A stretch of DNA of 64,000 bases from Acanthamoeba lenticulata. Its lineage: Eukaryota; Discosea; Longamoebia; Acanthamoebidae. The DNA is taken from contig NAVB01000150.1 in assembly GCA_002179805.1 (NCBI GenBank), positions 1 to 64,000 of the forward strand, in the 5' to 3' direction. This document shows, in pieces, positions 21,340 through 33,144 of this stretch; positions within the stretch are counted from its first letter, which is position 1; each line of letters begins with the position of its first letter. The position numbers were made by a program, and so were the translations under genes. The notes under the pieces were generated by a model. That model was not told the DNA's origin. It saw nothing but the letters and a program-made list of their open reading frames with translations, and did no database searches.

Positions 21340-22076
21340 CTTGGCGTTGGAAGTGCAGCCTGATCAATGGAGAGCAAGACAAGCGGGCAGCAGGAAAAGC
21401 GCAAGACCTCCTCTTGCAGAAGAGGTCAAATGGGACGTGCGTATGATTCCGCCGAATCTCTGTGCAGCACCGGATGTAGATTTATGCAGGGAGTAAAAGA
21501 AGCTTACCCGAAACGACGAAAGATCTCACGTTTTGCCGTCTGGAAATTTCGTGAAGCCGCCTGGCGGTTCGCGAAGGCCCAGCAGTGGCGAAGGTTTCTA
21601 AAGAATCTACAAAAATCAGAACCATTTGGGTTGTGCTTAGTGGAGTCTGTTCAACTCCTTGGCTTTATTGGAGAGGACACGAGTCCCAGCAACAACACTG
21701 CGCAGTTGTTCAATGTGCCCGTTTTACAAAACAAAACACAAAATCTGAGACTTTATTGCACTGTTTTTTCTTTTTCGTTTTCCTCCACCGGACAACCGCA
21801 ACTGCAACATTTCGCTCCTGCCATCTCGCTTACCTATCCTCCGCCTGTCACCACCTACACTCCTGCTCCATCCACATCTCTGCAATCGTTCTCTTCCTGC
21901 TTTGATTTTCTCCCCTTGTAAAAACATCACTTCTTTTTTTACGTGCCCATCCATCGATCGCTTATCTTCAGCGCGGGCCCACGTGGGGCTGGGGATGGGG
22001 AAAGGAGCCACCCTCCTTATCAGCAATCCTCACTGTTTTCATCGTTGAGGCACACATTGACCATCGTTAGGGGGCC
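21340..22076. other. Intergenic region with divergent promoters
   Basis: About 740 bases between the U-box/pseudokinase gene and the F-box/WD40 gene. A 184-residue plus-strand frame (21367-21921) exists. Its composition drifts into Ser/Pro/Thr-rich translation of pyrimidine-rich sequence and it shows no domain, so it is not called as a gene. Confidence 0.4.
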
Positions 22077-24825
22077 ATGTCAGCAGACACAGTGAAGAAG
22101 AGCATTGGAATGAAGCGAAAAGAACGCGACAGCGACAAGCTTTTCGAATTCATCGATAGCCCTTCGGCCGTGAGCATCAATCTGCCTGTAGAGCCTCACG
22201 ACCATGGAGAGGAAAGCGGAGATGGAAACTCTCAGGAGAAGGAGGAGCCTGACGAAGATCTACCGCAAGCGCCGCCCTCGACTCTTCCACTTCCCCATTC
22301 TCCATCGAGCTTAGGTGAGACACAACAGGGGGAGGAACACCAAGATTCGACCGTTGCATCTTCCAGCACGGTCGCATCACTCGCGGCCATTGTTCGACCC
22401 GAGTCGTTCCTCAATGAAAGCAACAGCTTCGTGCCGGCTAGCACGGATGAGCTACGGAACATTCGCTCGTTAGTGCGGACCATCACGCAAGACATCGGGC
22501 AGCTACAGCAGACGCTACAGCAATCACCCAACCAATGGCACTTCAACCATTTAGTGGGTCAGCTCTCTCTACTCTCCCAGGACCTCAGCGGAGAAGTTGA
22601 GCAGACCACCTTCCTCTATACACTCTTGGTACCTTTTTCCTAAGGCCTTCCTCCATTTTCCGTCATCATCCTTCTAATCCACTCTCTACAGCAAAATCAC
22701 AATCTGCTCGACGAGATGAATCGCAAGGGTGTATGCTCTGCGGGCTTCTTCAGGTTCGTCCTCCTTACCTGCTTGGGAAATCAGGCAATTCATCACCATT
22801 AAGCGTACAACTTTGCGTGCCGTACAGCGTGCTGCCCGAGGAGTGCATCCTGCACGCCCTTTCGTTCCTCTCCGAGCGTGACCTTGCCAGTGTGGCGCAG
22901 CTCAACCGACAGTTTAAGCGTCTGGCCGAGGACGACGCTATCTGGCGACTACTCGCCATGCGGTACTCGTCCCTATCCTGCCGCCTCTTCCCGACCGGGC
23001 TTGGCTCATCGCACGCGTATGCGTGTTTGAAATAGACGATGGAAAAAGGCGAGGGAGAGGGGACGGGAGAAGGCCAGCAAGAGGCGGCGGCACGCGTGGC
23101 GAGAGTACTTCATGGGCCGGCGGCACATCGACGCGAACTGGCGCTCGGGGACCTACTCGCTGCGCACCATCACGGGCCACGACAACCAACTCTACTGCCT
23201 CCAGTTTGATGAAGACAAGATCGTCTCTGGTTCCGAGGACGAAACCATGAAAGGTATATTGTGCCGTGTCGTCATCATCGTGTTGTTGTTGTTGATGCAG
23301 ACGTTGACTGTGTCTACTACAACTAGTGTGGGATATTGCGTCGGGCAAGTGCCTTAAGACGCTGCGCGGTCACACCTCGGGCGTGTGGTGCCTTCAGTTT
23401 TGGCAAGATCGCTTGCTTAGGTACTGTTAAACAACACTAGTGTATTTTCATTTTATTTTATTAATAATTTATATATAAACTATTATATATCAAATAACCA
23501 ATTACCATTGTTGCGCCACCAGTGGGTCAGAGGATTCCACGATTCGTTTCTGGGACCTGGAAACGGGCAACTGCGAGCACGTCTTGAGCGGGCACAAGTA
23601 CGGCGTCTGGAGCCTTCAGTTTGATGACCGCATTCTCGTCAGCGGGGCCGAAGGTACCGTGAAGCCGCCTCCTCCTCCTCCTCCTTCCACCTTCTTCCCT
23701 CTTACGCGGCCGATTGTCGTCAGACCAAACGATCAAGCTGTGGGACATGACTACGCTGCAATGCATGAACACCCTGCTGGGCCACAAGAGCGACATCTGG
23801 TGCTTGCAGTTTGATGCCGCGCAGCAAATGATCGTGAGCGGCAGCGGCTACGAAGGTGCGTCTTTTGGTTTAATATTTTTGGTTAACCAATTAATGAATT
23901 AATGAATTCCTTTTTGTCCACAGACCGAACGCTGAAGATATGGGACATGCGGACATGCACGTGCGTGATGACGCTGACGGGGCACATGGGCGCCGTCAAT
24001 TCGCTGTGCGTCTTTTACGGACCGCAGAACCACCCGCACCGCATCCTCTCCGGCTCGGCCGACCAGACCATTAAGGTGTGGGACCGACGGATGGGCCAGT
24101 GCGAGACGACGCTCGAAGGCCACCAGGGCGAGGTCCTGTGCCTCAAGATGGCCGACACGCGCAACCCGCGCATCGTGTCGGGTGGCGGCTCAACCTGCAA
24201 AACCATCAAAGGTTTCTTTTGTTTTTTGTTATTTTTTTTAATATTGTTTTTTTGGTTTGTTTGTTTGTTTGTTTTTTTTCTGACGTGTGCGGCGCCTGCA
24301 GTGTGGGAGGACTGGTACTCCGAGCTCGGCGCAGCCGCCAGGCACGACCGCACGTCGCTCTCGCTGTCGGGCCACGACAACGGCGTGTGGGGCCTCCAGT
24401 ACGACGAGGACAAGATCATCTCGGGCTCGGCCGACAAGACGATCAAGATATGGGACTTTAGCTGTGTCGCGGCCGACGAGCGCCACCACCAGGAGCACGT
24501 CGAGGCCTCCATCGGCGGCGGTGGCGACAACAACAACAACGATGATGGTGCCGAGATGATGGTGGGGGCGGACCAGATGCACCACCAGCATCCTCTTCAT
24601 CATCTTCATGGTCATCACGACCATCGCTACCACTCGTCCGTGCGAGAGGAGGAGGAAGAAGAGGAAGAAGAAGAAGAGGAAGAAGATGAGGACGGCGAGG
24701 GCGACGCGATGGCCGACGAGACCGACGGGCGAGCGCGTCACACCGGCCTGTTGGTCGTCCGCGGCAAACGCAAGCGCGAGGACGATGACGATGCCACGGG
24801 GGACGACAATCACGACAGCCTCTGA
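22077..24825 (+). CDS. F-box and WD40 repeat protein (FBXW7-like architecture)
   Basis: The N-terminal exon is acidic and Ser-rich and ends in a predicted helical region. After two introns an F-box follows ([19 protein letters not shown]), then AIWRLLAMR and [14 protein letters not shown], the linker seen between F-box and propeller in Fbw7/Cdc4 proteins. At least seven WD40 blades can be read, each GH..V..LQF....L.SGS.D.TI.VWD, spread over exons separated by short introns (for example after DETMK, GAE, GYE). The tail is His- and Glu-rich (a run of about 13 Glu near 24650-24690) and ends at 24825. The protein should be the substrate receptor of an SCF ligase; the propeller face would bind phosphodegrons. 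Confidence 0.85.
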
Positions 24826-25013
24826 CATGTTGACGATGAAAAGAAGAAGACAAAGGCCGGCGGTGGTGAGGAGAGCTGATGGAAGAGGCGGATGGGAGGA
24901 GAGCGGAAGTGGCGTGGGTGGAGGATGAACCATCAATTAATTGTATCTACATCAAACAACAAACAAGCAACAACACTTGCGTGTTGTGTACAAGAGAGCC
25001 GAGTGAGCACGAC

Positions 25014-25802
25014 TCACTCGAAGGGGAGGGTCTTGTTCCAGATGATGAGGTTGATGCGCTCGCCCTCCTCGATCTTGACCGCCTGGTGGATGTGCGACCC
25101 GAAGTGGATGAGCCCTGTCCCGATCTCGTGGTCCACCTGTCGGGTGACGGCGTTAGAACATCATGGGCCGTGTTGGTGATGAGGGCTGCGTACGCGATGC
25201 TCTTGCTCCTCGGCCGCGTAGCGGTGGAGGTTCTTGGGCACACGCACGAGGGCGGTGTCTTTGCAGCCTTGAAAGAGGAGGTGGCCGCCCTTGAAGCCTT
25301 CTCGGCCGAGGCAGACGTTGAGGGTGATGTCTGCGTTATCGACGTGCTTGTCTAGCTTCTTGTCCTCCGTTGGCGCGTAGCGGACGGTGAAGGCGTGATG
25401 GTACTTTAAGCCAAGGGTCTTGCTCTGTTCTCCTTCTCCAGCTGAAGGTGAACAAAAGAGAAGGTCGGCAATGGGCGAGATGATCCGCGCGCAGATCTCA
25501 TCCATGAGTGATTTGAAGCCGCATTTGTCGAGGATGGCACCATAACGATTCATGCTGTTGGGTCGTGCCATTTGCACGCCACTGCGCTCAAGGTGGTCCA
25601 GTTCCTCGATGAGGCGCTTGCAGAAGTCTCGCCGCAGGCAGGGAAACTTGAACACGCCGAAGACGGGGGTGTCCAACACGCTGAGGATGGCATCTTGGGT
25701 GCCCTCGTGCAAGGCAGCCAACAGCTTGGGCTCAATGAAGTCCTCGTTGTATGTGTAGACGTCGGGGTGCACCGGCGTGTAGTGCGTCGTCCGCTGTTCC
25801 AT
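25014..25802 (-). CDS. 2-oxoglutarate/Fe(II)-dependent dioxygenase (OGFOD2-like)
   Basis: Exons 25194-25802 and 25014-25136 give 732 nt, 243 residues. The iron-binding facial triad is visible: His and Asp in DKHVDNADITLNVCLG, and the distal His in GSHIHQAVKIEEGERINLIIW, where the Arg would hold the 2-oxoglutarate carboxylate. The N-terminal half (VFGVFKFPCLRRDFCKRLI) matches the helix that opens this prolyl-hydroxylase-like group. The distal His lies in the second exon, so a model without the 57-bp intron would lose it. The substrate is unknown. Confidence 0.85.
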
Positions 25803-26012
25803 CTTTAAGGCTCTTGTGTTCTGTTGCTGTTTGCGCAGCACTACACTGCTAACTCTCGGGGATGGCCTCCGTGCTATTGGTTGACATGTGGTTCTTGGCG
25901 AGTTGTCATCGCCTACTCGCGTCCACTTCATGTCGGGTCCGAGGCACTGGCAGAGCCAAGCGCACCCCACGACAACAAGGCAAGGTCCTACAAGGGTGGT
26001 CAAGCAGAAAGC

Positions 26013-26464
26013 TCAAAGCCAAAAGTTCTTTTCGGTCTCTTCGTGCCCGCGAGACAACTGAGCAAAGGTTTCGTCCCACCGCGTGATCTTGAGGGCGTAG
26101 CGCTGGAGAAGGGCATCCTTGGCCGCCACAGTCGCTTCCAGTTCAGCTATCTCGCGGGTCAGGGCTGCTCGCCGGTCACTAGACACTTCTTCGTCGTGCA
26201 CGCGATCAAACTCATTGCGCAGTCGTCGCCCGAGCTCCACGAATTCGGCTATGAGCTCTTCTAACTCTGGAAATTGGCGAGGAGGTGGAGCTCACGTGAG
26301 TGGATGCTCGTGGTGTCGAAACGCAGGCGAGTCGTACGCTGTGGTCGATCAGGACCGGCAACAATGTCAATGATTTCGTTCATTCGTGTCTCAAACTGTC
26401 GTGCCATGGCCACTAGAGGCCCTTCTTCTCCATTTTCAACCTCCATCTGCACTCCATCTTCCAT
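26013..26464 (-). CDS. Probable Mediator subunit 28-like protein
   Basis: Exons 26296-26464 and 26013-26266 sum to 423 nt, 140 residues. After an acidic start, a predicted helix (ARQFETRMNEIIDIV) and a long coiled coil follow. The C-terminal segment AELEATVAAKDALLQRYALK then ITRWDETF resembles the MED28 helix, where ELxxxLxxKDALVQKHLxKLxxWQ is typical. Length is a little shorter than animal MED28. The match is to a short coiled-coil signature, so any small coiled-coil protein remains possible. It is divergent from RRP36, with about 110 bp between start codons. Confidence 0.5.
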
Positions 26465-26573
26465 CTGAATTAAAAACGAAACAGAAACGCGGAAAGAAAA
26501 AACCACACAGTTTTTTTTTTTGTTTTTTTCATTCTTTCTTCTGCGACCGGAAGAGTTGAGATTAGAGCACAGA

Positions 26574-27700
26574 ATGTTTGGCCGCAACGGGCGATCAGGT
26601 CGACGACGGGCTGTTGAAGATCGAAGCAGACGCCGGAAGGCCGAGGAAGAGGAGGAAGAAAATCAAGATGAAGAAATATATGAAAATGAAGATGCAGATG
26701 ATGGTGATGATGTAGAGGGAGACTCTAATGCTAGTGCAGGCGAAGAGGACGAAAAGGAAACTGATCCCGCGAGCGAGCTGGCGCAAGTGGTACGTGACAA
26801 CAAAAGCACAACTCAAGCTGGCAAGCTGACACTGCTTTCTCTTGCTGTAGCGGGAAAGTCTTGCAAGCGTGCCCTTCGAGGTCCTGCAGGTAAATCACAC
26901 TGCACTCATTAAACGTCCCCAATTTTTTACAGCTTTTGTTTAATGATTTATTTATTAATTAATTTAAAACAATTATTTTTTGCTTTATAAATGATTTGTT
27001 GCACAGGCTCTCAAGAAGCGAGGAGACACCAAGCCACCTCCTCGGCGCGTCCACGAAGCAGAAGAACCGGAAAAGAAGAAGCCAGGCAAGAACCAGTACG
27101 TGCTCTTTGGTGATGAACACTTGAACGTCGATGTCTCATCTCGTCGATGGCGTCACGTCGACGTGCAGGCCGGTGGAGGCGAGCTCGAAGCGGCGGCCGT
27201 CGCGGTTCATCGACTTTGGGACGATCCCGAAGACGGCGCAGCAGCGCAAGAGCCGCGACCCGCGCTTTGACGGGCTCTCGGGCAAGCTGAACGAGGACCT
27301 CTTCCAGAAGAGCTACGCCTTCGTGGAGGACTACAAGCAGGACGAGGTGCGCGAGCTCAGCGAGCGGCTCAAGAAGGAGAAGGACCCCGAGGCCAGGGCC
27401 GAACTCGAGGCGGCCCTCCGCGTGCTGAAAACGCAGCTGGGCATGTCGAGGCAACAACAAGAGCAAAAGGAGAAGAAGCAGGCGCGCAAGAAGATGGAGC
27501 GGGAGCTGGTGCTCCAGGGCAAGAAGCCCTTCTACACCAAGAGAGGCGACGAGAAGACGCTCGAGCTGCTCGAGAAGTTCAACGAGCTCAAGAAGAAGGG
27601 CCAGCTCGACAAGTACCTCGCCAAGAAGAAGCGCCGCAACGCCGCCCGGGAGCACACCCGCATCCCGTGGCGCCGCCGAGCGGCTGGCGACGCCGAGTGA
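26574..27700 (+). CDS. RRP36: Ribosomal RNA processing protein RRP36
   Basis: Four exons: the first ends after ELAQV near 26789, a short one encodes RESLASVPFEVLQ, the third starts ALKKRGDTKPP, and the last starts at about 27170. The last exon shows the family hallmark RDPRFDGLSGKLNEDLFQKS followed by YAFVEDYKQDE. A Lys-rich coiled coil and the terminal KKKRRNAAREHTRIP follow. RRP36 is a nucleolar factor in 90S pre-ribosome maturation of 18S rRNA. The N-terminal exon is very acidic (EEEEEENQDEE), as usual in this family. Confidence 0.9.
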
Positions 27701-27790
27701 CGAGGACCACAAAGCAAAACAAAAAATAAAAATAAAAAATCATTTACGAAAGAGACTTTTCATAATTCAAAAAAAGAAAAGCAACAAGAG

Positions 27791-28909
27791 ATGCAAGCGA
27801 GGGGAAGGGTCAGCGGCAAGGTTGCAGTGGTCACTGGTTCGTGCGCAATCCCTCTGTAGCTGGTTTCTCGCTTCTGCTGGCCTAACCAGGGTCCAACGTG
27901 GCTGCGGGGTCACCGTCTTCCTCACGCTCACCCCACAACACCACACACAAACCCCTCCAGGAGCGGGAGGCGCCATCGGGCGAACCATTGCGCAGGTGTT
28001 GGCCGACGAGGGCGCGAAAGGTGCTGCGTTTCGCCCACCCCAACTCTGTGGCAGTGGTTCGTCGTGGCCAATACTCGTGGCGGTGTAGTTGTTGTGTGCG
28101 ATGTGGTCGACAAGGAGGGCCAGCAGACCGTCGAGGAGATCCAGGCCAAGCACGGCCAGGACCGGGCCTTCTTCCACAAGGTCGATGTCTCCAAGGAAGC
28201 TGAGGGTTGCGCCACCACGTCCCCTCTTCCTGTCCTCGCCTGAAGCTCACAATTTGTGGAGTGCAGTGGAGAGCCTCGTGAAGACCGTGGTGGAGCGGTG
28301 GGGCACCGTCGACGTGTTGGTCAACAACGCGGCGCTGTTTGTGTTTGGCACGATCGAGGAGGTGTCGTCTGAGGACTGGGATCGCGTGCTCGGGGTCAAC
28401 GTCAAGGGCTACGCCTTCATGGCCAAGCACGTGGTGCCCGTGATGAAGGCCCAAAAGGGCGGGTCTATCATCAACGTGGGCTCCATCAGCTCGTTCATCG
28501 CCCAGCCCGCCTTCGTGCCCTACAACACCACCAAGGTGAGCAATTTTAGTGAATATTGATATATTTTATTCTGTTTTTATTTACTGACCTTTATTTATAA
28601 AAAAAATTTGATTTTTAGGGTGCAATCATGCAGCTGACGCGCTGCCTCGCCCTCGACTGTGGCGAGTGGAACATCCGCGTCAACTGCGTGTGCCCGGGCA
28701 GCATCGACACCCCTGCTACGGCCAATCACGCCAAGAAGCTCGGCATCCCCAAGGACGAGCTCGTGGAGCAGGCTATCAAGCAGCACTTCATCAAGCGCAT
28801 GGGCACCACGGACGACGTGGCCCGCTGCGTCCTCTTCCTCGCCTCGGAGGAGAGCACCTTCATCACCGGCGCCGCCATCCCTGTCGATGGCGGCGTCCTC
28901 GCCCAGTAA
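27791..28909 (+). CDS. Short-chain dehydrogenase/reductase (classical SDR)
   Basis: The cofactor-binding motif VVTGAGGAIGRT forms only after splicing out an intron starting after VVT (GTTCGTG..CAG). The rest follows the classical order: NNAALFV (NNAG motif), the catalytic Ser in NVGSISS, YNTTK (YxxxK), and the PGSIDTP segment after the active site. It ends PVDGGVLAQ. Several short introns (near 28020, 28205 and 28536-28618) interrupt it. The substrate cannot be deduced; family members oxidise or reduce small alcohols and ketones with NAD(P). VVVCDVVD at the end of the second beta strand suggests NAD preference (Asp). Confidence 0.85.
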
Positions 28910-28976
28910 AGGATTTGAATAACAAATTTGTGTTGTGGTTTATTAAATAGTTTTAAAAATCAGTCCTCAATAGTGT

Positions 28977-30186
28977 TTATGGATTGGGCTTGTGGTCGTG
29001 GGGAGGCCCCATCGACGAGGACGACGGTGGCGGCCACGGCCAGCCCGTCAACACACTGTCGGAAGACAGCGCGAGCGGCGACGACGCCGTGGCAGTCGCC
29101 GCAAACAGCGGGAAGGCGTCGGCCGACTCGGGGCCTGTGGCCGTAGCCGTGGCCGTGGGCGACCAGTAAAAGTCGGTCGCGGCGGGCACCCCGCCGCCTG
29201 TCGCGTGGGCGATCCGGGCGGCCTCCTTGCCCTTGTCCCGCATCTGCAGCCGCTTGCGGCTGGCCAGGGACATGACCTTGGGGAACTTGACCTTGCGCCC
29301 GAGCCTGCGCCCGACCGACGACAGGCCCGACCGGATCCCGTGGCCGCCGCCGCTGCCGCCCTCGTACTCGGCGTCGGGGTAGTAGTAATCGTCGCCACCG
29401 GCGTAGTCGTCGTAGTCGTAGGCGTCAGCGGTGTGGCCGTGGCCGTGGCCGTAGCCGCCGTGGGTCTCGGCCTCGTCGCCATAGGACAACGTCGGGCCGT
29501 TCACGTCCTCGATGTCGGCCACGTCAGACTCCTTGAAGGCTGAGTGCGCCTGTTGGCGCCGCTGTGGGCTGCTGCCCGCGCTGGCACTGCCACCGCCGCT
29601 GCCGCCGCCGGTCAGGTAGCCCAGCGCGGTGTTGAAGCCGCGGGTCCAGTCTGATGACGACGACGCCGAGTTGGCCTGGGCGGCCGTCGCGAGCTTGGAC
29701 CGCTGCTCCTCCTCGAGGAAGCGCTGGATGTAGCGGTCGGTGAAGAGGAGGACGCCGTCGGGCACGAACTTGTCGTGGGCCGGCGATCCGCTGTCGAGGT
29801 GGCGCTGCAGCGTGTCGACGACGCTCTGGGCCTCCTCGGCCTCGTAGTCCCGCAGGCGCTCCCAGATCAGCGCCTGGCTGTGGTCGTCGCTGGTGGCAGG
29901 CGGTTGGCCATCTTCCCCTGCTGTAGGAGCGGGGTCGCTTGTGGCCGCGATGGTGTGGTGGTGAGAGGCCTCGTCTGGGCTCGGGGCGGCCGACATGCTG
30001 CTCGCCACGGCGGTGCTGTTGGTGTTTGAGATTCTGCGCAGGGTTTGCACGACAAAGGGCACGCTGCAAGCAGATGCAGAGCCAAATGAGAAAAGAAAAA
30101 GGCCAAGTTCTGTTGGATCGTCTTTTTTTCCCAAACGCGCACACCAGCGTTGAGCAACTGGGCCTCGGGGATCGTGCGTACCTCAT
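28977..30186 (-). CDS. Hypothetical Gly/Tyr/His-rich protein
   Basis: I do not recognise a family. The model uses a tiny first exon (ATGAG, 30182-30186) and a main exon starting near 30063, giving about 380 residues. The middle has a helical segment WERLRDYEAEEAQSVVDTLQ and FTDRYIQRFLEEE. Then come a Gly/Ser-rich stretch and a Gly/His/Tyr/Asp-rich stretch (GGYGHGHGH, DYDDYAGGDDYYY). A basic segment VGRRLGRKVKFPKV and an Ala/Thr-rich tail end it. The composition suggests a largely disordered protein. It is convergent with the SDR gene. Confidence 0.55.
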
Positions 30187-30328
30187 CGATCTGGCCCGTG
30201 TGGGGTGCCTCGCATCAATTCACGCAAATTGAAAGTTCGAAAATGAAAATGAAAGCTGTGCGTAAAAATAAAAGAAAGTGCAATTTCATTTAATTGCCAT
30301 TTTAGTAATAATACAAAAAAAACGTCAG

Positions 30329-32382
30329 ATGGAGCACAGCAATCGATCCATTCTGGATCTGCCTTCCGAATTGTTGCTGCGCATCCTCAATGACGTGGAC
30401 ATCTTGCAGCAGGGCCCGGTTGTCTTGGCCTGCCGCCGGTTCAAGGAGGCCCTTTACGCCAATACGCTACGCACCGTGCTCGACCTCTCCCTCACTCCCG
30501 TACGCCAGCCTCCTCTCTCTCAATGAGGTCAACTTGACATATGCTTGCTTTAACGCGGCCTCTCCTTCTTCTTCGTCACCCAAAAGTACCGCATTGCCGT
30601 CACCGACGAAGTGCTGTTCCACCTGCTGCAGCGCTCGCCCAACCTCGAGGCACGGCTCACGACCCGCTTCTCTGTCCTTCTTTGCCTCTTCTTTCCTCTT
30701 CAACTCACCACCTGGGCGGTTGCACACGACACGCGTGAGCAGGACCTGGATTTGACCTATTGCTTCCGCCTCACCCGCCACGGCCTGGCTCAGATCAAGA
30801 CGCGGGTACGGCCCCCGCGGGCCGGGCACTTGACTGCGCGCTTCGAAAGTCTCACTTCCTCTCCCTCCTGCTTGGACAGGCCGCCACGCTGCGCAGGCTG
30901 GCGCTCGGGTGGAACAGCCGCGTCGACTCGTCGATCCTCGCCGAGATCCTCGGTGGCCTTCTCGAACGTACGCGCCCACGTGATGAATCGCGACTGCTCA
31001 CGACGGACGGCTGACATCATCGCGCCCCAAAAGGCAACAGAAAGACGTCGCAGTCGGTGTTCGCGGCGGCGGCGCACGAGCAGGTCCAGGCCAAGCCGTC
31101 GCCCGGCTGCCCGCGGCTGGAGCGGCTGGACCTGCGCGGCTGCTGGAATCTGGGCGACGTCGACCTGACGCGGTCCATCGTCCTCAACTGCCCGGCGCTG
31201 ACGCACGCCAACTTTGACTACTGCGCCTTCTCCGAGGCGGCCCTCGCCCAGTTCATCGCTGCGCAGGGCGCCCACCTCCACGAGCTCTCCCTCTGGTGGA
31301 CCGTACGCGCCGTCTCCGTCCGTCCCAGCTGAGGCTCACACTTACACACACGTACCACGCAGGGCGACGAGGAGCGCGTTCCGGGCTGCACGCTGCCGCC
31401 GCGCTACTCCAAGATCACGTTCCCGCCGCACGTGACGGTCTACAGCGAGCACCAGCCGCCCACGACGTTTGACTTTGACTACGACGCGTCGTTTGCGACG
31501 CAACTCGCGGCGGCCAAGACGCGGGCGCGAGCCGAGGACAAGCACATCCTGCTCCACGTGGCCCTCGAGCGCGGCCTGCCCGGCGGCGACTCCTTCACTC
31601 GCCGGCTCCACAACTTTCTCACCACCAACCGCGAGATTCACCTCCGCCTCGACGAGAGGTTCGTCCTCCTCCTCATCGTCCTCCTCCTCATTCTCATCTT
31701 TTGCTGACGGGCGCGCAGCTATGTGTACTGGATCGTGGACAACGTGGTGGCCGAGCCCCACCTGCCCGGCATGGGCCTGCCCAGCTTCACCGTACGTGAT
31801 ACGTTGAATACGAATAGGAGAATTCAAAGGGGAATGGCCGCCGTGTGGTGATGACTCACGACAACAAATTGGTGCAGGAGTACCCGACGCTCGTCGTGCT
31901 CAATCAGGAGGGCGCGCCGCTGGTGGTGAAGGGCTCGGGCGACCTCGAGGAGAACTGCCCGTCGGGCTGCTGCTACAACCCGCTCAAGGTCTTCCACTTT
32001 TTGCGGCGCTGGAAGCCCGGTATCTTCTTCTTCTTCTTCTTTCTTCTTTCTTCTCGTCTGGTCCTGAGCGTGTGTCCTCAACAACTGCTGTGTGTTCTTG
32101 TCTTGCCGTACGCCACGGAGCAGGCGCGGTGCTGCCTCCAGCCAGCGCGCTGCCGGACGTGTCGGAGGTCACGTCGCAGGCGCCCATCAACCCGCTCTAC
32201 AGCTTCAACCCGTTTGGGGGCCTCCCCGCAGTCATGCCCGCCCAGAATCGTACGTGTGTTTGTGTGTGCCCCTTTCGACACCGTGTGGCGTGATCGATCA
32301 TCACATCATACTAATCTCTTCTATTAACATTGTGCATAAAATTATTTACGGTGCACGCCTAGGCGACCAAGATGACTATTGA
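30329..32382 (+). CDS. F-box, leucine-rich-repeat and thioredoxin-like fusion protein
   Basis: The N-terminus is an F-box (ILDLPSELLLRILNDVDIL) followed by ACRRFKEAL. LRR-type units follow across several short exons: DLTYCFRLTRHGLAQI, LRRLALGWNSRV, LERLDLRGCWNLGDVDL. After EHQPPTTFDFDYD the sequence changes to a thioredoxin-like fold: KHILLHVALERGLPGGDSF at the CxxC site position (no Cys), then YVYWIVDNV, then EYPTLVVLNQEGAPLVV with the cis-Pro region, then YNPLKVFHFLRRW. The last exon gives RDQDDY and a stop at 32382. The SCF adaptor role follows from F-box/LRR; the redox-dead thioredoxin domain might recognise substrates (inference). Confidence 0.7.
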
Positions 32383-32439
32383 GCGACCGGAAAGCCGTGC
32401 CAGACCAGACCATACAACATGTTGTTGCAGCTCAAGCTC

Positions 32440-32744
32440 TTAAGAGCTCTTTTCGTTCCTGCTTTTCAGTTTCTTGGCCTCCTTCTCGTGGGTCCACCTG
32501 AGGCCGCAGACGTTGCAAAGCGTGCCTCGGCCGTGCGGACCCCAGCGCCACTGGCCCGTCTTGGTCGTGTGGCACTCGAGGCACTCGATGGCCCGTCTTG
32601 CCTGGCGGATCAAACTCGTGATGGAAATTGGCCTGCACGAGCAACAACATGTCAGGCCCTGGAGGACTAGCTCCAGGAAGCACGCACCATGAGTAAGGTC
32701 TGGTGGCGAAGGTCATACGGCGTCGTGTTGAAGGAGGGGTACAT
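32440..32744 (-). CDS. Small GATA-type zinc-finger protein
   Basis: The minus strand encodes a complete GATA finger: [20 protein letters not shown] followed by [18 protein letters not shown]. Its C-x2-C-x18-C-x2-C spacing is the one common in plants and amoebae. The finger is followed by a basic tail and a stop at 32440. One model starts at 32716 and splices out an intron (from 32687) with consistent phase. Another plausible first exon ([15 protein letters not shown], from 32744) is in a frame that would need one base less between the intron and the finger. The 5' structure is therefore uncertain, but the finger itself is clear. Likely a DNA-binding regulator. Confidence 0.65.
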
Positions 32745-33144
32745 GTGAAGGTTTACCTGTACTGCGCTTTGCCAGTTTTTCTTGCTTCTTTATCCAATCA
32801 CATTACTCCAATCATATGACTTTTGTACTAATAACTTTTTACCACAAAAGGGAAAGAGAGGTGCTGCCCCGGTAACGGCCACACATTGCAATCAGATAAG
32901 TGCTCATGGGACAATAGGAACCAAATGTGGACAAGCCCGTCCATCACCCGACCACAAAGGTGAGGGTAGTCGTGTTGGGTTGCCTCCGGTGGAGCTTCAG
33001 AAGAACATTACTGCTGGCGAGGAGGAGCTCCAACGTTGGAGCGGAGTTGTGGCTCACTTCAGCTAGCGCTCCTTCTCGCGCAAGAACATACGAGAGAAGT
33101 ACGTACATCTTGTGCCGGGCAGAAAAAGCGGCGTGGTCAAACTC
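32745..33144. other. Intergenic region without recognised feature
   Basis: About 400 bases between the GATA-finger gene start and the 3' end of the next minus-strand gene. I see no tRNA, repeat or convincing exon in it. Confidence 0.3.

Noticed and set aside
21367..21921. 184-residue plus-strand frame in the intergenic region
   Set aside because: No domain, and the composition follows a pyrimidine-rich promoter-like stretch. The actual first exon of the minus-strand gene lies just beside it.
28984..29543. Plus-strand frames opposite the Gly/Tyr/His-rich gene
   Set aside because: They end in simple Val/Gly repeats mirrored from the other strand. The minus-strand model has a more protein-like helical segment, though it is itself only moderately certain.
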